DNA of 64,000 bases, from assembly GCA_029433525.1 (NCBI GenBank), contig JAQTIF010000001.1:2341017-2405016 (forward strand), given 5' to 3'. The notes below the pieces were generated by a model. The model had not been told where the DNA came from. It saw only the letters and a list, made by a program, of their open reading frames with translations, and did no database searches. Each line of letters starts with the position of its first letter. Positions within the stretch are counted from its first letter, which is position 1. The position numbers and the translations under genes were made by a program. Of the stretch, positions 1 through 10,314 are shown one piece after another. This DNA comes from Enterobacteriaceae bacterium ESL0689 (lineage in GTDB: Bacteria; Pseudomonadota; Gammaproteobacteria; Enterobacterales; Enterobacteriaceae).

Positions 1-589
1 AAAAATCGTTGATTGACTGGGATGTCATCGCACTTGACGGAAGTAACATCAGGGGCCCTGAAAGCGGCTGCGGGTGCAAAAAAAAATATCCCGATGACTC
101 AGATGACCATGGGCTGGGTCGCTCACGCGGCGGCTTTGGCACCAAAATCCATCTGGCAACAGATGGTACAGGATTACCCTTAAGTTTCTGCCTGAGCGGT
201 GGGCAGGCTCACGAAAGTCAGTACGCAAAACCCTTACTCAGACAAATCGGTGTTATTCGAAAAAGTGGTTGTCTGAAGTCGCGCCCCAAAGCTGTGCTGG
301 CGGATAAAGGATACTCAGGCGGTAATCTTCGTATTTATTTAAAAACGAAGGGAATAAAGGCAGTTATTCCTTTCAAATCAAACGAAAAAGCAAGTCGTGA
401 TGGTCGTCGAACACTGGATCGTCAGTTATATAAAAAGCGCAATGTGGTGGAACGCTGCTTTGCAATACTGAAAGAAAACCGTCGAATAGCCACGCGCTCA
501 GAAAAAACAGCCAGAAACTATCTGAGCATGCTAAAACTGGGGGCAATCAGGTTGTTTTTAAGGCGCTTGTTAGGTTAAGGGACACAGCC
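1..589 (+). mobile_element. IS5-family insertion sequence, right part (left end outside window)
   Basis: The window opens inside a transposase gene, and the element ends in a terminal repeat of the form GGCTGTGTCCCTTAACC (seen as its complement at about 573-589). The base pair next to the end is TA, as it is at the second copy near 37472, which fits an element that targets TA. It has inserted into the tyrosine recombinase gene at 590-1037, whose frame now runs into the IS end. The last 131-132 bp of the element are present again, identical and in inverted orientation, at 37471-37602. That identity suggests recent activity in this genome. Confidence 0.85.
9..578 (+). CDS. IS5-family (IS4/IS5 DDE) transposase, 5' end probably outside window
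   Basis: DDE transposase catalysing excision and insertion of the element. The frame is open to the left edge; the TTG at 9 is only the first possible start seen, so the gene, or the second of two overlapping reading frames as in many IS5-family members, probably begins outside the window. The catalytic signature is visible: Asp10 in ALDGS, Asp99 in LADKGYSG, and Glu148 in VVERCFAILKENRR, the usual Y-R/K-E region. The stop TAA at 576-578 lies within the terminal inverted repeat, as is common in this family. No frameshift is seen in the visible part, so the copy may be functional. Confidence 0.85.
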   Translation: MIDWDVIALDGSNIRGPESGCGCKKKYPDDSDDHGLGRSRGGFGTKIHLATDGTGLPLSFCLSGGQAHESQYAKPLLRQIGVIRKSGCLKSRPKAVLADKGYSGGNLRIYLKTKGIKAVIPFKSNEKASRDGRRTLDRQLYKKRNVVERCFAILKENRRIATRSEKTARNYLSMLKLGAIRLFLRRLLG

Positions 590-1037
590 TAGCAATGGGC
601 ATAGAGCCAATATGTGGGAAAACATATTTACTCATTGAACGCCAGATATCGTTTAATGTATGAGTTGCCAGCCCCGCTGATTCTTTGGTTTTAAACCAGT
701 CTCCTGCAACTTTTTCAAAGGTGCTCTCAGTGGCACTTTTTTGCCGCAACTGTTCGGTTTTTTTATGCTCCTGCGGATCAATATCTTTGCTCAATAGAAG
801 ACGGGCATCTTCACGAAGTTGACGAGCCTCAGAGAGAGATACAGCAGGGTAAGCACCAAAGCTAATCATGGCGCGTTTGCGAGTGAAAGGTTTGTAATAG
901 CGGAATCGCCAGAGTTTTGAGCCTCCGGGCTTAACCAGTAGCTCTAAGCCATCCCCATCGTACAGGATAGTGGCACATTCGGTCACTTTGGCATTTTTAA
1001 TTTCGGTGTTGTTAAAGGACTTGGTCTGACGCGCCAT
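590..1037 (-). pseudogene. Tyrosine recombinase (P4-type integrase), N-terminal fragment cut by IS
   Basis: N-terminal part of a P4-family phage/island integrase. It has the arm-type DNA-binding domain with the family pattern of a DGDGLELLVKPGGSKLWRF segment followed by SFGAYPAVSLSEAR, then the start of the core-binding domain. About 150 codons are left; intact members have about 400 including the catalytic R-H-R-Y, so this copy is inactive. The coding sequence breaks at an AR-L junction where the IS end begins, and the frame continues only to a stop inside the IS at 570. I chose ATG 1037 because it gives the family N-terminus MARQTKSF and has GGAG upstream. It begins about 190 bp after the tRNA-Pro 3' end, the usual position for an integrase of a tRNA-targeting island. 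Confidence 0.85.
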
Positions 1038-1138
1038 CTCATTCTCCAGCCACTGGTCAGGCATATGGCTCAGACGACATGATGGATTGTATGCCTGAAA
1101 ATGTTGGATTTCACGGTATCAGCGTGGACTTTACTGAA

Positions 1139-1173
1139 AAACAAAAAAAACAGCAGGTTTGTACAACCTGCTG
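1139..1173 (-). terminator. Rho-independent terminator of tRNA-Pro
   Basis: On the minus strand a 9-bp stem (CAGCAGGTT / AACCTGCTG, loop of 5) is followed by eight T and a further T-rich stretch. It lies about 55 nt beyond the tRNA 3' end and is the natural terminator of that transcript. Confidence 0.85.
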
Positions 1174-1227
1174 TTCATTCTGTTGTTTATCGTCTTGTCT
1201 TCAGTAGACAAAACGTTGGGGATAATT

Positions 1228-1304
1228 TGGTCGGCACGAGAGGATTTGAACCTCCGACCCCCGACACCCCATGACGGTGCGCTACCAGGCTGCGCTACGT
1301 GCCG
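1228..1304 (-). tRNA. proL: tRNA-Pro(GGG), proL-like
   Basis: Full 77-nt cloverleaf including the encoded CCA end (1228-1230). Anticodon GGG in the loop ATGGGGT, T-arm GGTTCGAATCC, acceptor stem CGGCACG / CGTGCCG. It is nearly identical to E. coli proL, which also lies next to yejM. The 3' half faces the integrase fragment at 590-1037, so this gene is the likely integration target of the island at the left edge. Confidence 0.95.
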
Positions 1305-1381
1305 ATAAGTGGTGCATAGTATTACCTGTTAATTACCTGAATGCAAGCCGGAAAAGTTCCGATTGATTTATAAGTAATCAA

Positions 1382-3145
1382 TCAGTTAGCGATAAAACGT
1401 TTTTCGTCCGTCAGGATCTGTAACAGCAGACTGAAGGGCGGTTTATGATTAATCATTTTTTCACCTTCCAGGTTCCAGGTGGTGTAAGTGCCGTTACGAT
1501 TTAACACAATCGTGTCATCCCGTAATGTGATAGCCAGTGTATTGCTGTTAGCCGACGTGACCCAGCTGTAGCGACGCGCGGGACTAAACAGATCTTCCCC
1601 CTGCGAATACTCATTCGCCGGAGTAGAGACATGGAGCAGGCGTTGCATCAGAGTGGTCATAACATCTTTGCTATTACTGAGTGTCGCAATACGCTGTGCC
1701 GGAATCCCTGGCCAGTGTATTACCAGCGGCACCTGTAGCTGTTGCCGTGACCAGCCAAACTGGTTATCGGGTGAATTTAACGGCATACCGTAGCCTGCCG
1801 TGATGATAACAACGGTATTATCCAGTTTGCCTGCCATCGTCAGCGTTGTCAGTATCCGTTCAATCTGTGTATCGATATCACCCATTGCACGAAGATAACG
1901 TGGTAGCTGATTTTTCTGTATGCCGTTGTCAGGAAACGCAGGCGTGGTCAATGAAAGCCATGAGAACCAGCATTTGTCATCCTGAGTATAACGGTTCAGC
2001 CAGTTGATCCACTGGTTTGCTGTTTGTTCATTGGTTTGTGTTTTAATGCCCGGCAGGGAAAAATCAGACAGTAAAGCCTGACGATAAAGCGGTTTGCTGA
2101 AGCCATCAGACGAGAATAACCCCAGCTGATAACGCTGCTGATTGAGGGCGGTCATCAGCGCCGCTGGCATACGGGCGGATAAGATACTATCCATATAGCC
2201 GGGAGAAATGCCGTAGAACAGGCCGAAAATACCATTCTCCGTGGTATTACCAGCACTTATGTGCTGAGTAAAATTGACATTTTGTTGCGCGAAGGCCGCC
2301 AGTACCGGCATATTCTGCATAAAATGGGAGTAGTTCAGTTTATCGACGGTAATGAGCAGCACATTATAGCCCGCTCCCGCATCACGATAATGCAGCATAC
2401 TCAGCGGATATTCCACCGCCACCGCTTCCGGCGCCCCCTGTTCCATCAGACGACGTTGATAATCCCTGGCGTCAAGTAAGCCATGTTTTTCGAGGAAACG
2501 GCGGGCCGTCATGGGATAAGAAAGCGGCAGATTTGCCCGTTGCATGGTTATCGGGCGATAGAAATTAGCATCCGCCCAGATATACGCCAGATGACTACTA
2601 ATAAAAGCGATAAAGAATAACCCGGCGACCGGCCTGGCATAGCGACGGCGGCGGGTCAGGCTGCGCAGTTTTTTCCAGCTCCAGGAAGCAAAAAACAGCT
2701 CCAGCAAAAAGAGCGCAGGTACGCAGATAAACATCAATTGCCATTCCCGCGCCATCTCATTGCGGTCAGGATTAATCACCAGTTGCCAGATAACCGGATT
2801 AAGATGCAAACGAAAACGGGTAAAGACTTCGCTGTCAATCAGCAATAATGTCATTCCGGCGGTGGCGAGCATCACCGACAGGAAACGCATAAGGCGTTGC
2901 GATACAACCACGAAGGTCAGCGGAAAAAGGATCAGGACATAACAGACAAAGACCAGAAAACTGAAGTGCCCCACCAGGCTGACATAGGAAAAAATACGGC
3001 CACCCAGCGTTGCCGGCCAGTCGGTGACCAAAAGATAACGGCTCCCCAGGGCAATGGACAAAAATATATTGAACAGCGCAAACCAATGCCCCCAGCTAAT
3101 CATCTGGGAGATTTTTTCCCGGTAAGGTTGATGAAGAGTCACCAT
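1382..3145 (-). CDS. yejM: YejM/PbgA/LapC inner-membrane regulator of LPS synthesis
   Basis: 587 aa, the E. coli length. The N-terminal ~190 residues carry five hydrophobic segments (about 18-40, 50-80, 85-105, 135-155, 170-190), followed by a linker and a periplasmic sulfatase/LtaS-like domain (from about 250: LLITVDKLNYSHF, later VVIITAGYGMP). In E. coli this essential protein senses periplasmic lipid A and restrains LapB-FtsH proteolysis of LpxC; the periplasmic domain is a hydrolase fold not known to act as a classical sulfatase. It starts 19 nt after the yejL stop, so yejL-yejM form one transcript. tRNA-Pro lies directly downstream, as in E. coli. Confidence 0.95.
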   Translation of the reverse strand: MVTLHQPYREKISQMISWGHWFALFNIFLSIALGSRYLLVTDWPATLGGRIFSYVSLVGHFSFLVFVCYVLILFPLTFVVVSQRLMRFLSVMLATAGMTLLLIDSEVFTRFRLHLNPVIWQLVINPDRNEMAREWQLMFICVPALFLLELFFASWSWKKLRSLTRRRRYARPVAGLFFIAFISSHLAYIWADANFYRPITMQRANLPLSYPMTARRFLEKHGLLDARDYQRRLMEQGAPEAVAVEYPLSMLHYRDAGAGYNVLLITVDKLNYSHFMQNMPVLAAFAQQNVNFTQHISAGNTTENGIFGLFYGISPGYMDSILSARMPAALMTALNQQRYQLGLFSSDGFSKPLYRQALLSDFSLPGIKTQTNEQTANQWINWLNRYTQDDKCWFSWLSLTTPAFPDNGIQKNQLPRYLRAMGDIDTQIERILTTLTMAGKLDNTVVIITAGYGMPLNSPDNQFGWSRQQLQVPLVIHWPGIPAQRIATLSNSKDVMTTLMQRLLHVSTPANEYSQGEDLFSPARRYSWVTSANSNTLAITLRDDTIVLNRNGTYTTWNLEGEKMINHKPPFSLLLQILTDEKRFIAN

Positions 3146-3164
3146 ATTCAGTTACTGATTATCC

Positions 3165-3398
3165 TTAGTGTGGTGGCTTGTGACTGTTATGAATCGAAGC
3201 CTGTAGTGTCCGGGCAAAAACTTCGGCCATCTCCTCACGATCTCCGGGGGCAAAATGCCTGATGAGAATATTGGTCACCATATTGCCTAATACGATCAAT
3301 GACAGATCAATCGCTGCCTGGTGTGCTTCCAGTACCTGGCAGATTTCACTGAGCATTTGTTCAACATCTTTATCACTATAGCGGGATAATTGCGGCAT
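3165..3398 (-). CDS. yejL: YejL family protein (UPF0352)
   Basis: 77 aa, matching the 75-aa YejL family (MPQLSRYSD ... [12 protein letters not shown]). Function unknown. The frame is open a further 40 codons upstream and would overlap yejK; I chose Met at 3398 because it matches the family N-terminus. No strong Shine-Dalgarno sequence is visible there. It is first gene of the yejL-yejM unit and divergent from yejK, as in E. coli. The C-terminus is a few residues longer than in E. coli. Confidence 0.9.
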   Translation of the reverse strand: MPQLSRYSDKDVEQMLSEICQVLEAHQAAIDLSLIVLGNMVTNILIRHFAPGDREEMAEVFARTLQASIHNSHKPPH

Positions 3399-3516
3399 AG
3401 AGTCAAAATTTAATTGTTCATCAAGGGGCGACATATTACCGTAGCAGGGTTTTTTTTTCTGCATTTTTTCGCCATCCCGGTGATGATGGCATTTCGGCCT
3501 GGAAGGAGAGTGTAAC

Positions 3517-4524
3517 ATGAGTCTGGATATCGACCAGATTGCCCTGCATCAGTTAATTAAACGCGATGAACAAAACCTTGATCTGATCCTGCGTGATACC
3601 TTACTGGAGCCAAATGCGACAGTAACGGAGATGATCACTGAGCTGCATCGTGTCTATAGTGCCAAAAACAAAGCTTACGGTCTATTTAATGACGAGAGCG
3701 AGCTGGCCCAGGCATTACGTCAGCAGCGCCGTGGCGAAGAAGATTTTCTGCCGTTCAGCCGTGCTGCCACCGGGCGTTTGCGTGATGAACTGGCGAAGTA
3801 TCCTTTTGCCGAAGGCGGGATTGTGTTGTTCTGTCAGTATCGTTATCTGGCGGTGGAGTACCTGCTTGTGGCGGTACTGAACAACTTAAGCAGCCTGCTG
3901 GTCAATGAAGAACTGGATGTCAGAGCGACGCACTATCTCGATATCAATCATGCCGATATCGTCGCTCGTATCGATTTAACCGAATGGGAAACCGATCCGC
4001 AGTCACGTCGCTATCTGACCTTTCTGAAAGGACGGGTTGGCAGAAAAGTTTCTGATTTTTTTATGGATTTTCTCGGTGCTCAGGAAGGGTTAAACGCCAA
4101 AGCGCAAAACCGGAGTTTATTGCAGGCGGTGGATGATTTTGCCGCTGAGGCCCAGCTTGATAAAGCGGAGCGACAAGAGGTTCGCCAGCAGGTCTACAGC
4201 TACTGCAATGAGCAGTACCAGGCGGGTGAAGAGATTGCACTGACCTCGCTTTCTCAGGAGCTCGCCGGGGTCAGCGAGAAGAGCTTCCAGACCTTTACTG
4301 CCGAACAAGGCTATGATCTGGAGCAACACTTCCCGGCAGATCGCAGCACATTACGTCAACTCACCAAATTTACCGGCAGTGGTGGCGGACTCACGATTAA
4401 CTTTGATGCCCTGCTACTGGGAGAGCGGATATTCTGGGACCCGGCGACAGATACCCTGACGATCAAAGGAACGCCCCCTAATCTACGCGATCAACTGCAA
4501 CGGCGCACTTCTGGCGCGCAATAG
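3517..4524 (+). CDS. yejK: Nucleoid-associated protein YejK (NdpA)
   Basis: 335 aa, the E. coli length, covering the whole 37-kDa nucleoid-associated protein family ([19 protein letters not shown] ... to the C-terminus). In E. coli it is found with the nucleoid and reported to interact with topoisomerase subunits. A clear GGAAGGAG ribosome-binding site precedes the ATG. Divergent from yejL and convergent with rplY, with a shared hairpin between yejK and rplY. Confidence 0.95.
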   Translation: MSLDIDQIALHQLIKRDEQNLDLILRDTLLEPNATVTEMITELHRVYSAKNKAYGLFNDESELAQALRQQRRGEEDFLPFSRAATGRLRDELAKYPFAEGGIVLFCQYRYLAVEYLLVAVLNNLSSLLVNEELDVRATHYLDINHADIVARIDLTEWETDPQSRRYLTFLKGRVGRKVSDFFMDFLGAQEGLNAKAQNRSLLQAVDDFAAEAQLDKAERQEVRQQVYSYCNEQYQAGEEIALTSLSQELAGVSEKSFQTFTAEQGYDLEQHFPADRSTLRQLTKFTGSGGGLTINFDALLLGERIFWDPATDTLTIKGTPPNLRDQLQRRTSGAQ

Positions 4525-4552
4525 CGTGGGAGACAGCCCGCGATAAAGCAAA

Positions 4553-4586
4553 CTAAAACGCCCCGCCTGATTCAGGCCGGGGCGTT
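4553..4586 (-). terminator. Terminator between rplY and yejK
   Basis: GC-rich hairpin (AACGCCCC / GGGGCGTT core) followed on the minus strand by TTTTAGTTT, placed 25 nt after the rplY stop. On the plus strand it follows yejK but has no clear T-run, so it may also slow transcription from that side. Confidence 0.75.
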
Positions 4587-4610
4587 GACTCTTCAGCGTA
4601 TCATTCGCTC

Positions 4611-4898
4611 TTAAGCGCGAAGGAAATCGATATGTTCCAGTTTAGGTTTAAACGGATGGCGCTGAATAGCCTGAACTTTGACTTTTTCTTCTTTTTTACC
4701 ATCGATAACGATAGTCAGCACATCAGTATAGAACTCTTCTTTAGCCTGCAGGTTCCATAGTTTGTCCTGATCCAGTTCGATGGCTACTGGCTCTGCTTTT
4801 CCGCCATAGATAATAGCCGGAAGTTTGTTAGCAGCACGCAGGCGGCGGCTCGCACCCTTACCCTGCTCTTTACGTACTTGTGCGTCGATTGTAATCAT
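4611..4898 (-). CDS. rplY: 50S ribosomal protein L25
   Basis: 95 aa, one more than E. coli L25. It matches the single-domain short L25 family through its length ([18 protein letters not shown] ... [16 protein letters not shown]). L25 binds 5S rRNA in the large ribosomal subunit. Met 4898 chosen over an upstream in-frame ATG because it matches the family N-terminus and has a purine-rich AAGAAGAGAG upstream. Single gene, ended by the hairpin at 4553-4586. Confidence 0.95.
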   Translation of the reverse strand: MITIDAQVRKEQGKGASRRLRAANKLPAIIYGGKAEPVAIELDQDKLWNLQAKEEFYTDVLTIVIDGKKEEKVKVQAIQRHPFKPKLEHIDFLRA

Positions 4899-5035
4899 AA
4901 TCTCTCTTCTTTGGTTTGATTCCTGCCACAGGCGACCCAGTAGCAGGCAGATGATCCACTTTGCGAATGCAAAAGCGGGCGGCATTATAGCCTTCAGCCA
5001 GCATAACGGCAACGAAAACCTGTGCCGGTTAGCTA

Positions 5036-6799
5036 TTAGCGCAGTTGGTTAGCGCGCCGGAAACGCCCCTGGTAGTCGAATATTTTACTACGGATCTGCC
5101 AGTATTGCCCTTTCCTGCGGGCAATGACGAAATCAGGCGCGCGCAGCCGCGATTGCTGAGTGAGAATATCAGCCACAGTGGTCCAGCATAAGGGAACGCC
5201 CGGCGTTCGGCTGTGTTGACGGAGAAAGATCTGCTCAAAGGCAGCGCGCTGTGCGGCAGTTTGTAAACGAAAACGCTCGCTGACTTCCGCGCCATCCTCA
5301 TCATAATAGGTGATTTTTAGCCACTCCCCCTGACTATCGGTGCCAGGCTGTAAAGCCATCCCACTACAGCGCAACACCAGCGCATCTTTCAGTCTTAACG
5401 CCGCCTTGAGCTGATCATCCGGATCGACCAGCACCGCACCACACTGATGACAGCCACGGGCGGCGATATCATTTTCGGCATGACATTGCGGGCAGTTTTT
5501 AAAACGAAACCGAAAATCACATTGCTGACGATGACCGCTGGCTTGATCGTCGATAAACCAGCCCTGGCAGCGGCGACCAAAATGTTCTATTAACGTACCG
5601 TCAGCCGCTATCTTGCCCCAGAACGTATTGGCGAAGCCACACGCCGGGCAAAATACCTGTACCGGGACATTATCGCTCTCCCCTTTTGGCGTGCCGATCT
5701 CGGGGGTATAGAGATCATGAGGATTACCCGCATAGTCAAGGATCAGACAGTGGCTTTTCCCCGCCGCCAGACGCAGACCACGACCCACAATTTGTTGATA
5801 CAAGCTGACAGACTCCGTGGGACGCAGAATAGCAATCAGATCAACATGCGGCGCGTCAAAACCGGTGGTCAGTACCGCCACATTCACCAGATAGCGATAA
5901 CGCTGCGCTTTGAAATTTTCGATCAAGCAATCACGCTGCGGGCCGGAGGTCTCCCCAGTGATCAGCGCGGCTTCGCCTGCCGGTAACAGGGCGGTAATTT
6001 CCCGTGCATGGTTGACCGTCGCTGCAAAAATCATCACCCCATGGCGGGTTTGTGCCAGACTGACTATCTGACTGACAATATGCGGGGTAATACGTTGCTG
6101 TTTGCTGAGTGCCTGGTTCAGGTCAGATTCACGAAATAAACCATGATCCTGTGGCTGTATGCCGCTGAAATCATACTGCGCTACCGGCATGTCGAGGCGT
6201 TGCGGTGGGGTCAGATAACCGTGTTTGATCATATAACGCAACGGCAACTCGTAAATACATTCACGGAACAATGCCTTTTCGTCACCCCGTACCATGCCGT
6301 GATAATGAAACTGATAGATCCACCCTTTGCCGAGGCGAAAAGGGGTAGCGGTAAGCCCCAGCAGACGCAAGTGGGGGTTCATCTCCTGTAACTGATTGAT
6401 AATCTGCCGATACTGGCTATCATCATCATCGCTGATACGATGACACTCATCAATAATCAACAGTGAGAATTGATGTTTAAATTGCGTAAGATGACGCGCA
6501 ACCGATTGTACGCTACCAAAAACGACTTTGCCGTGGCTCTCTTTATGCTGCAATCCGGCGGCAAAGATGTCGGCTTCCTGCCCCAGCGCGCAATATTTCG
6601 CATGATTTTGTGCCACCAGCTCTTTAACATGCGCCAGTACCAGCACCCGGCCACGTGCCAGTCGGGCCAGTTCGGCGATAATCAGGCTTTTGCCCGCCCC
6701 GGTTGGCAGAACGATCACCGCAGGTTCGCTATGTTGACGGAACCAGCTGAGCGTTGCATCGACCGCCTCTTGCTGGTAAGGACGTAAGGTAAAAGACAT
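5036..6799 (-). CDS. radD: RadD (YejH) DEAD/DEAH-box helicase-like DNA repair protein
   Basis: 587 aa, the E. coli length. Superfamily 2 motifs are intact: Walker A PTGAGKS (32-38), DECH box (117-120), TAT (150-152), and a C-terminal helicase half with QIVGRGLR. C-terminal CPAC and CPQC / CHQC pairs form a zinc-binding region. In E. coli RadD is an ATPase that helps RecA-mediated strand exchange and survival after double-strand breaks. It lies upstream of rplY with the same orientation and order as E. coli (138 nt gap). Confidence 0.95.
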   Translation of the reverse strand: MSFTLRPYQQEAVDATLSWFRQHSEPAVIVLPTGAGKSLIIAELARLARGRVLVLAHVKELVAQNHAKYCALGQEADIFAAGLQHKESHGKVVFGSVQSVARHLTQFKHQFSLLIIDECHRISDDDDSQYRQIINQLQEMNPHLRLLGLTATPFRLGKGWIYQFHYHGMVRGDEKALFRECIYELPLRYMIKHGYLTPPQRLDMPVAQYDFSGIQPQDHGLFRESDLNQALSKQQRITPHIVSQIVSLAQTRHGVMIFAATVNHAREITALLPAGEAALITGETSGPQRDCLIENFKAQRYRYLVNVAVLTTGFDAPHVDLIAILRPTESVSLYQQIVGRGLRLAAGKSHCLILDYAGNPHDLYTPEIGTPKGESDNVPVQVFCPACGFANTFWGKIAADGTLIEHFGRRCQGWFIDDQASGHRQQCDFRFRFKNCPQCHAENDIAARGCHQCGAVLVDPDDQLKAALRLKDALVLRCSGMALQPGTDSQGEWLKITYYDEDGAEVSERFRLQTAAQRAAFEQIFLRQHSRTPGVPLCWTTVADILTQQSRLRAPDFVIARRKGQYWQIRSKIFDYQGRFRRANQLR

Positions 6800-6873
6800 A
6801 CAAATACTGGTTATATATACATGGAGTGATGATAACCAAAATTATCGGCTATTGCACGGCGATGCTGATCAGA

Positions 6874-7065
6874 TCACTCAATATCGTCGTCTGTCACCGT
6901 ATCCCAGTTACCTGAGACATTATTCCAGTCGCAAATAATATGCGCTGATCTCGTTGAGCAGGCAGGGGGCGACGATTTCTCTGATTTTTCCGCTGAACAT
7001 CCGCTGATAAACAAAATCAGGAACAGCAGGAAAACAGCACCTGTCATTTTTTTACTCGTCTGCAT
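6874..7065 (-). CDS. Small predicted lipoprotein, unknown function
   Basis: 63 aa. Signal peptide with charged start (MQTSKK), a hydrophobic core, and a lipobox FISGC at residues 19-23, leaving a 41-residue mature acidic tail ending VTDDDIE. A strong AGGGGG ribosome-binding site precedes the ATG, which supports real expression. I do not recognise the family. Serine at +2 after the lipid Cys suggests outer-membrane sorting by the Lol rule. It stands alone between radD and a divergent permease gene. Confidence 0.7.
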   Translation of the reverse strand: MQTSKKMTGAVFLLFLILFISGCSAEKSEKSSPPACSTRSAHIICDWNNVSGNWDTVTDDDIE

Positions 7066-7330
7066 AATTTCCCCCTGTTCTGTGGCAGAAAAAGCACATC
7101 GGCAACCAACGGGAAGCCAGCGGCCGATAAAACCATCATTAACATCCTGCTTTTAATCATATTATAGCGGTAACGTCACCCTCTGAAAAAGAGCGAGTCA
7201 CTACCGCGTACATCGGATACCGGGCAATTTCAGCCTGGTGGGTCAGGCTCTAAAACCCGCTGATCATTGTAAAACAGAAAATAGTTTCTATTATTCGACG
7301 TATCTCTGTGCGGATACGAGGATCATCAAG

Positions 7331-8443
7331 ATGAGAGTCAATGGGATTACAAAAGGTTTCTTCATCCTGATTTTACTGGCGGTCAGTCTTGCCTTTTTTG
7401 CTATTCTCGCCCCATATTATTCCGCTATCTTATGGGCCACTATTCTGGCTGTTATTTTTAATCCGATTAAAAATAAATTACGCCTGCGTTTTGGTAACCG
7501 TAATGGCCTGGCTTCGCTGGTAACTGTCATCATGATTTGCCTGCTGGTCTTTACGCCACTGGCGGTTATTCTCTCCTCGCTGGCCTACGAACTGAATATG
7601 GTCTATAGCCGACTCCAGCATAATGACACCCAGTTTCCTGCGGTGGTGGCCAGCCTGTTTGCACATCTTCCTGACTGGGCGCGGAACTTTCTTTCAGAAC
7701 ATCATCTCGATAGTGCCAGCCAAATTCAGGAGCAGCTGGCTAATGCGGCACTCAAAGGCGGCCAATACCTCGCCGGTAGCGCCTTTTTAATTAGCAAGAG
7801 CACCTTTGGTTTTACCATCAGTTTTGGCATCATGCTCTATTTGTTATTTTTTCTGCTTAAAGATGGCCCTTATCTGATCATGCTCTTCCTTGAAGCCTTA
7901 CCGCTGTCTAATTACGTTAAGCTGCATCTGTTTGCTAAGTTTGCCGCCGTCTCGCGCGCAACCGTTAAGGGCACCGTCGCCGTCGCTCTTGTTCAGGGGC
8001 TGCTTGGCGGGATTGCCTTTTATATCGCCGGTCTGGATGGCAGCATTCTGTGGGGCGCGATTATGGCATTTCTGTCATTTATTCCCGCTGTCGGTTCTGC
8101 CATTGTCTGGGTTCCTGCCGCAATATTCCTTTTTGCCACCGACAGACTCTGGCAGGGTATATTTATTGTTACTTTCTTTATTATCATTATTGGCTTAGTG
8201 GATAATATTCTGCGTCCGTTACTGGTGGGTAAGGACACTAAAATGCCCGATTATCTTATTCTGATCACTACACTCGGCGGGATGGAAGTGTATGGTATTA
8301 ACGGCTTTGTTATCGGCCCGTTAATTGCCGCCCTGTTTATTGCCTGCTGGAATTTATTATCTGGCCGGGAACATGCCGATAATACCGATGAAATTGACGC
8401 TGCCTTTATTGCCGAAGGAAAGAACGACGGCTTTGTTGAATAA
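7331..8443 (+). CDS. AI-2E family (PF01594) membrane transporter
   Basis: 370 aa with about eight hydrophobic segments, including paired N-terminal segments (11-30, 35-50, 62-85), a soluble stretch (about 90-150), and the family C-terminal block with SFIPAVGSAIVW and a later DNILRPLLVGK, followed by GGMEVYGINGFVIGP. The family covers quorum-signal and small-molecule or ion exporters; the substrate cannot be told from sequence. ATG 7331 was chosen (GAGG upstream); the frame is open further up but lacks family similarity. Single gene with no obvious operon partner. Confidence 0.85.
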   Translation: MRVNGITKGFFILILLAVSLAFFAILAPYYSAILWATILAVIFNPIKNKLRLRFGNRNGLASLVTVIMICLLVFTPLAVILSSLAYELNMVYSRLQHNDTQFPAVVASLFAHLPDWARNFLSEHHLDSASQIQEQLANAALKGGQYLAGSAFLISKSTFGFTISFGIMLYLLFFLLKDGPYLIMLFLEALPLSNYVKLHLFAKFAAVSRATVKGTVAVALVQGLLGGIAFYIAGLDGSILWGAIMAFLSFIPAVGSAIVWVPAAIFLFATDRLWQGIFIVTFFIIIIGLVDNILRPLLVGKDTKMPDYLILITTLGGMEVYGINGFVIGPLIAALFIACWNLLSGREHADNTDEIDAAFIAEGKNDGFVE

Positions 8444-8670
8444 ATAGATATTATGCTGCGTGCCTACAAAAACATCGGTCTTCCTCAACGTAAAATCAGA
8501 AGGTTAAGATCAGGGTCGGAAGCTTCTCGCAGTAGAGACCAGCATTTATGACCAAAACAGGTGTGATAAAACAGCATGATTCACTATTATTCAACAAAGC
8601 CAAGAACGACCGGTAGATTATCCATCGCCAGCGATCCCTCTGGTAGCAAGAGAGTATCAAAGGCGATGAG

Positions 8671-10107
8671 TTACATCAGAAATATCGTCGCCAGTCCGAG
8701 AAAAATAAAAAAACCGCCGGTATCGGTTATCGCAGTAATCATCACACTCGATCCCACGGCCGGGTCATGACCCAGCCTGGCCATGATCAGCGGAATCAGC
8801 ACGCCCATGATCGCCGCCAGTAATAAATTCAGGGTCATCGCCAGCATCATGACGCCACCCAGACGTAAATCATGATACAGCCACCAGGTTATCACGCCCA
8901 TCAATCCCCCCCATACCACGCCATTAATCAGCGCCACACTGATTTCGCGCAGTAACAGAAACGAAAAGCTACCGGGATGAATTTGCTGTAATGCCATCGC
9001 CCGCACAATCATGGTAATGGTTTGATTACCGGTATTGCCACCGATACCAGCAACAACAGGCATCAGCGCAGCCAGCGCCACCAGCCGGGCAATGGTGTGC
9101 TCGAAACCATCAATCACCCGCGAAGCAATAAAAGCGGTGCATAAATTGACCGCCAGCCAGGGCCAGCGGGTTTTTAAGGTTTTGCTGATCGGCGCAAAAA
9201 CATCTTCTTCACTGCTGAGTCCCGCCATACCCCGAAAATCACTGTCCGTTGCCTGATAAATCACGGTGACAATTTTATCGATGGTCAGACGACCTAATAA
9301 CTTTCCCTGATCATCAACCACGGCGGCACTGATTAAATCATCACGCTCAAAGGTTCTTGCCACCTTTTCCGCCTGTTCATCCGGATGAAAAGTCACTGGC
9401 TCTTTATCCATCACACAACTTACCGGCATCCGGGCATCATTCAGTAATATTTTTTGCAGCGTCAGCTCGCCAGACAGACGCTGATCATCGGTGATCACAA
9501 ACAGTTTATCGGTATTTTCCGGTATTGTTTCCAGCTCAAGCAAATGGTGTCGTACCGCTGCCAGCGTCATATCAGCATGCACAGTGATAACGCCCGGCTT
9601 CATCAGCGCGCCAACGCTGTCATCGGCATACCCCATCGCCTGGCTTATCTGTGTACGTTGCGCCACAGGTAACATTATCAGCAGGCGGTGCGCCAGTTTG
9701 GCGGGTAAATATTGCACTAAAGAGACCTGCTCATCGCTATTCAGCCAGTGCCATGCCTCCAGCAGCGCCTGATCGCTCATCGTATTCATCAGATCCCCTC
9801 TGACACTTTCTGAGGCATTGAGCAACACTGTACCGCGTTTATCATCACTGATTTGTTGCCAGAGCGCACGACGGCCATCTTCCGGTAACGCCTCCAGCGC
9901 ATCGGCAAGATCGGCGGCGGGCAGATAATTCACCAGCCACTTCACCTCCCGTAAATCATCCTCGAGGCTGCCATCATCATAGCGTTCCGCAAGGGTTAAA
10001 TGGCCCGAGAGTGCAGAAGTTATCGCTTTATCGAAAGTCAGCAGCCAGATCAGCCGAATACGCTGGGCATCACGCAACCGGGCGCTTTTTTTATAGATAA
10101 CAGACAT
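8671..10107 (-). CDS. mgtE: MgtE-type magnesium transporter
   Basis: 478 aa from ATG 10107; AGGG lies 9 nt upstream, and the TTG at 10128 is a weaker alternative. Domain order is typical: N-terminal helical superhelix (about 40-160), paired CBS domains (about 165-290), and a C-terminal five-helix membrane domain with the signature PVVAGIGGNTGNQ and VIPLIMARLGHDPAVGSS, whose Asp and Pro are conserved in the Mg2+ pore. MgtE is a Mg2+ channel gated by cytosolic Mg2+ through the N and CBS domains. I saw no recognisable Mg2+ riboswitch in the 207 nt upstream. Confidence 0.9.
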   Translation of the reverse strand: MSVIYKKSARLRDAQRIRLIWLLTFDKAITSALSGHLTLAERYDDGSLEDDLREVKWLVNYLPAADLADALEALPEDGRRALWQQISDDKRGTVLLNASESVRGDLMNTMSDQALLEAWHWLNSDEQVSLVQYLPAKLAHRLLIMLPVAQRTQISQAMGYADDSVGALMKPGVITVHADMTLAAVRHHLLELETIPENTDKLFVITDDQRLSGELTLQKILLNDARMPVSCVMDKEPVTFHPDEQAEKVARTFERDDLISAAVVDDQGKLLGRLTIDKIVTVIYQATDSDFRGMAGLSSEEDVFAPISKTLKTRWPWLAVNLCTAFIASRVIDGFEHTIARLVALAALMPVVAGIGGNTGNQTITMIVRAMALQQIHPGSFSFLLLREISVALINGVVWGGLMGVITWWLYHDLRLGGVMMLAMTLNLLLAAIMGVLIPLIMARLGHDPAVGSSVMITAITDTGGFFIFLGLATIFLM

Positions 10108-10314
10108 GACAGATAACCCTGCTAACAACCTGGATCATATAAGCATAGCGTGAAGAGATAAAAACGGCCGATAAGGTAGTGCCATCGGCAGAGACAAATA
10201 AACCACAAAATATGACTGATCTCGCAGGCTGCGAGACAGGTCACTGTTGAGTACCACAAGCGTTAAGTGACGCGCTTAATAAAGAAAGTCCTATTTGCTG
10301 TCAGATAAAAAATA

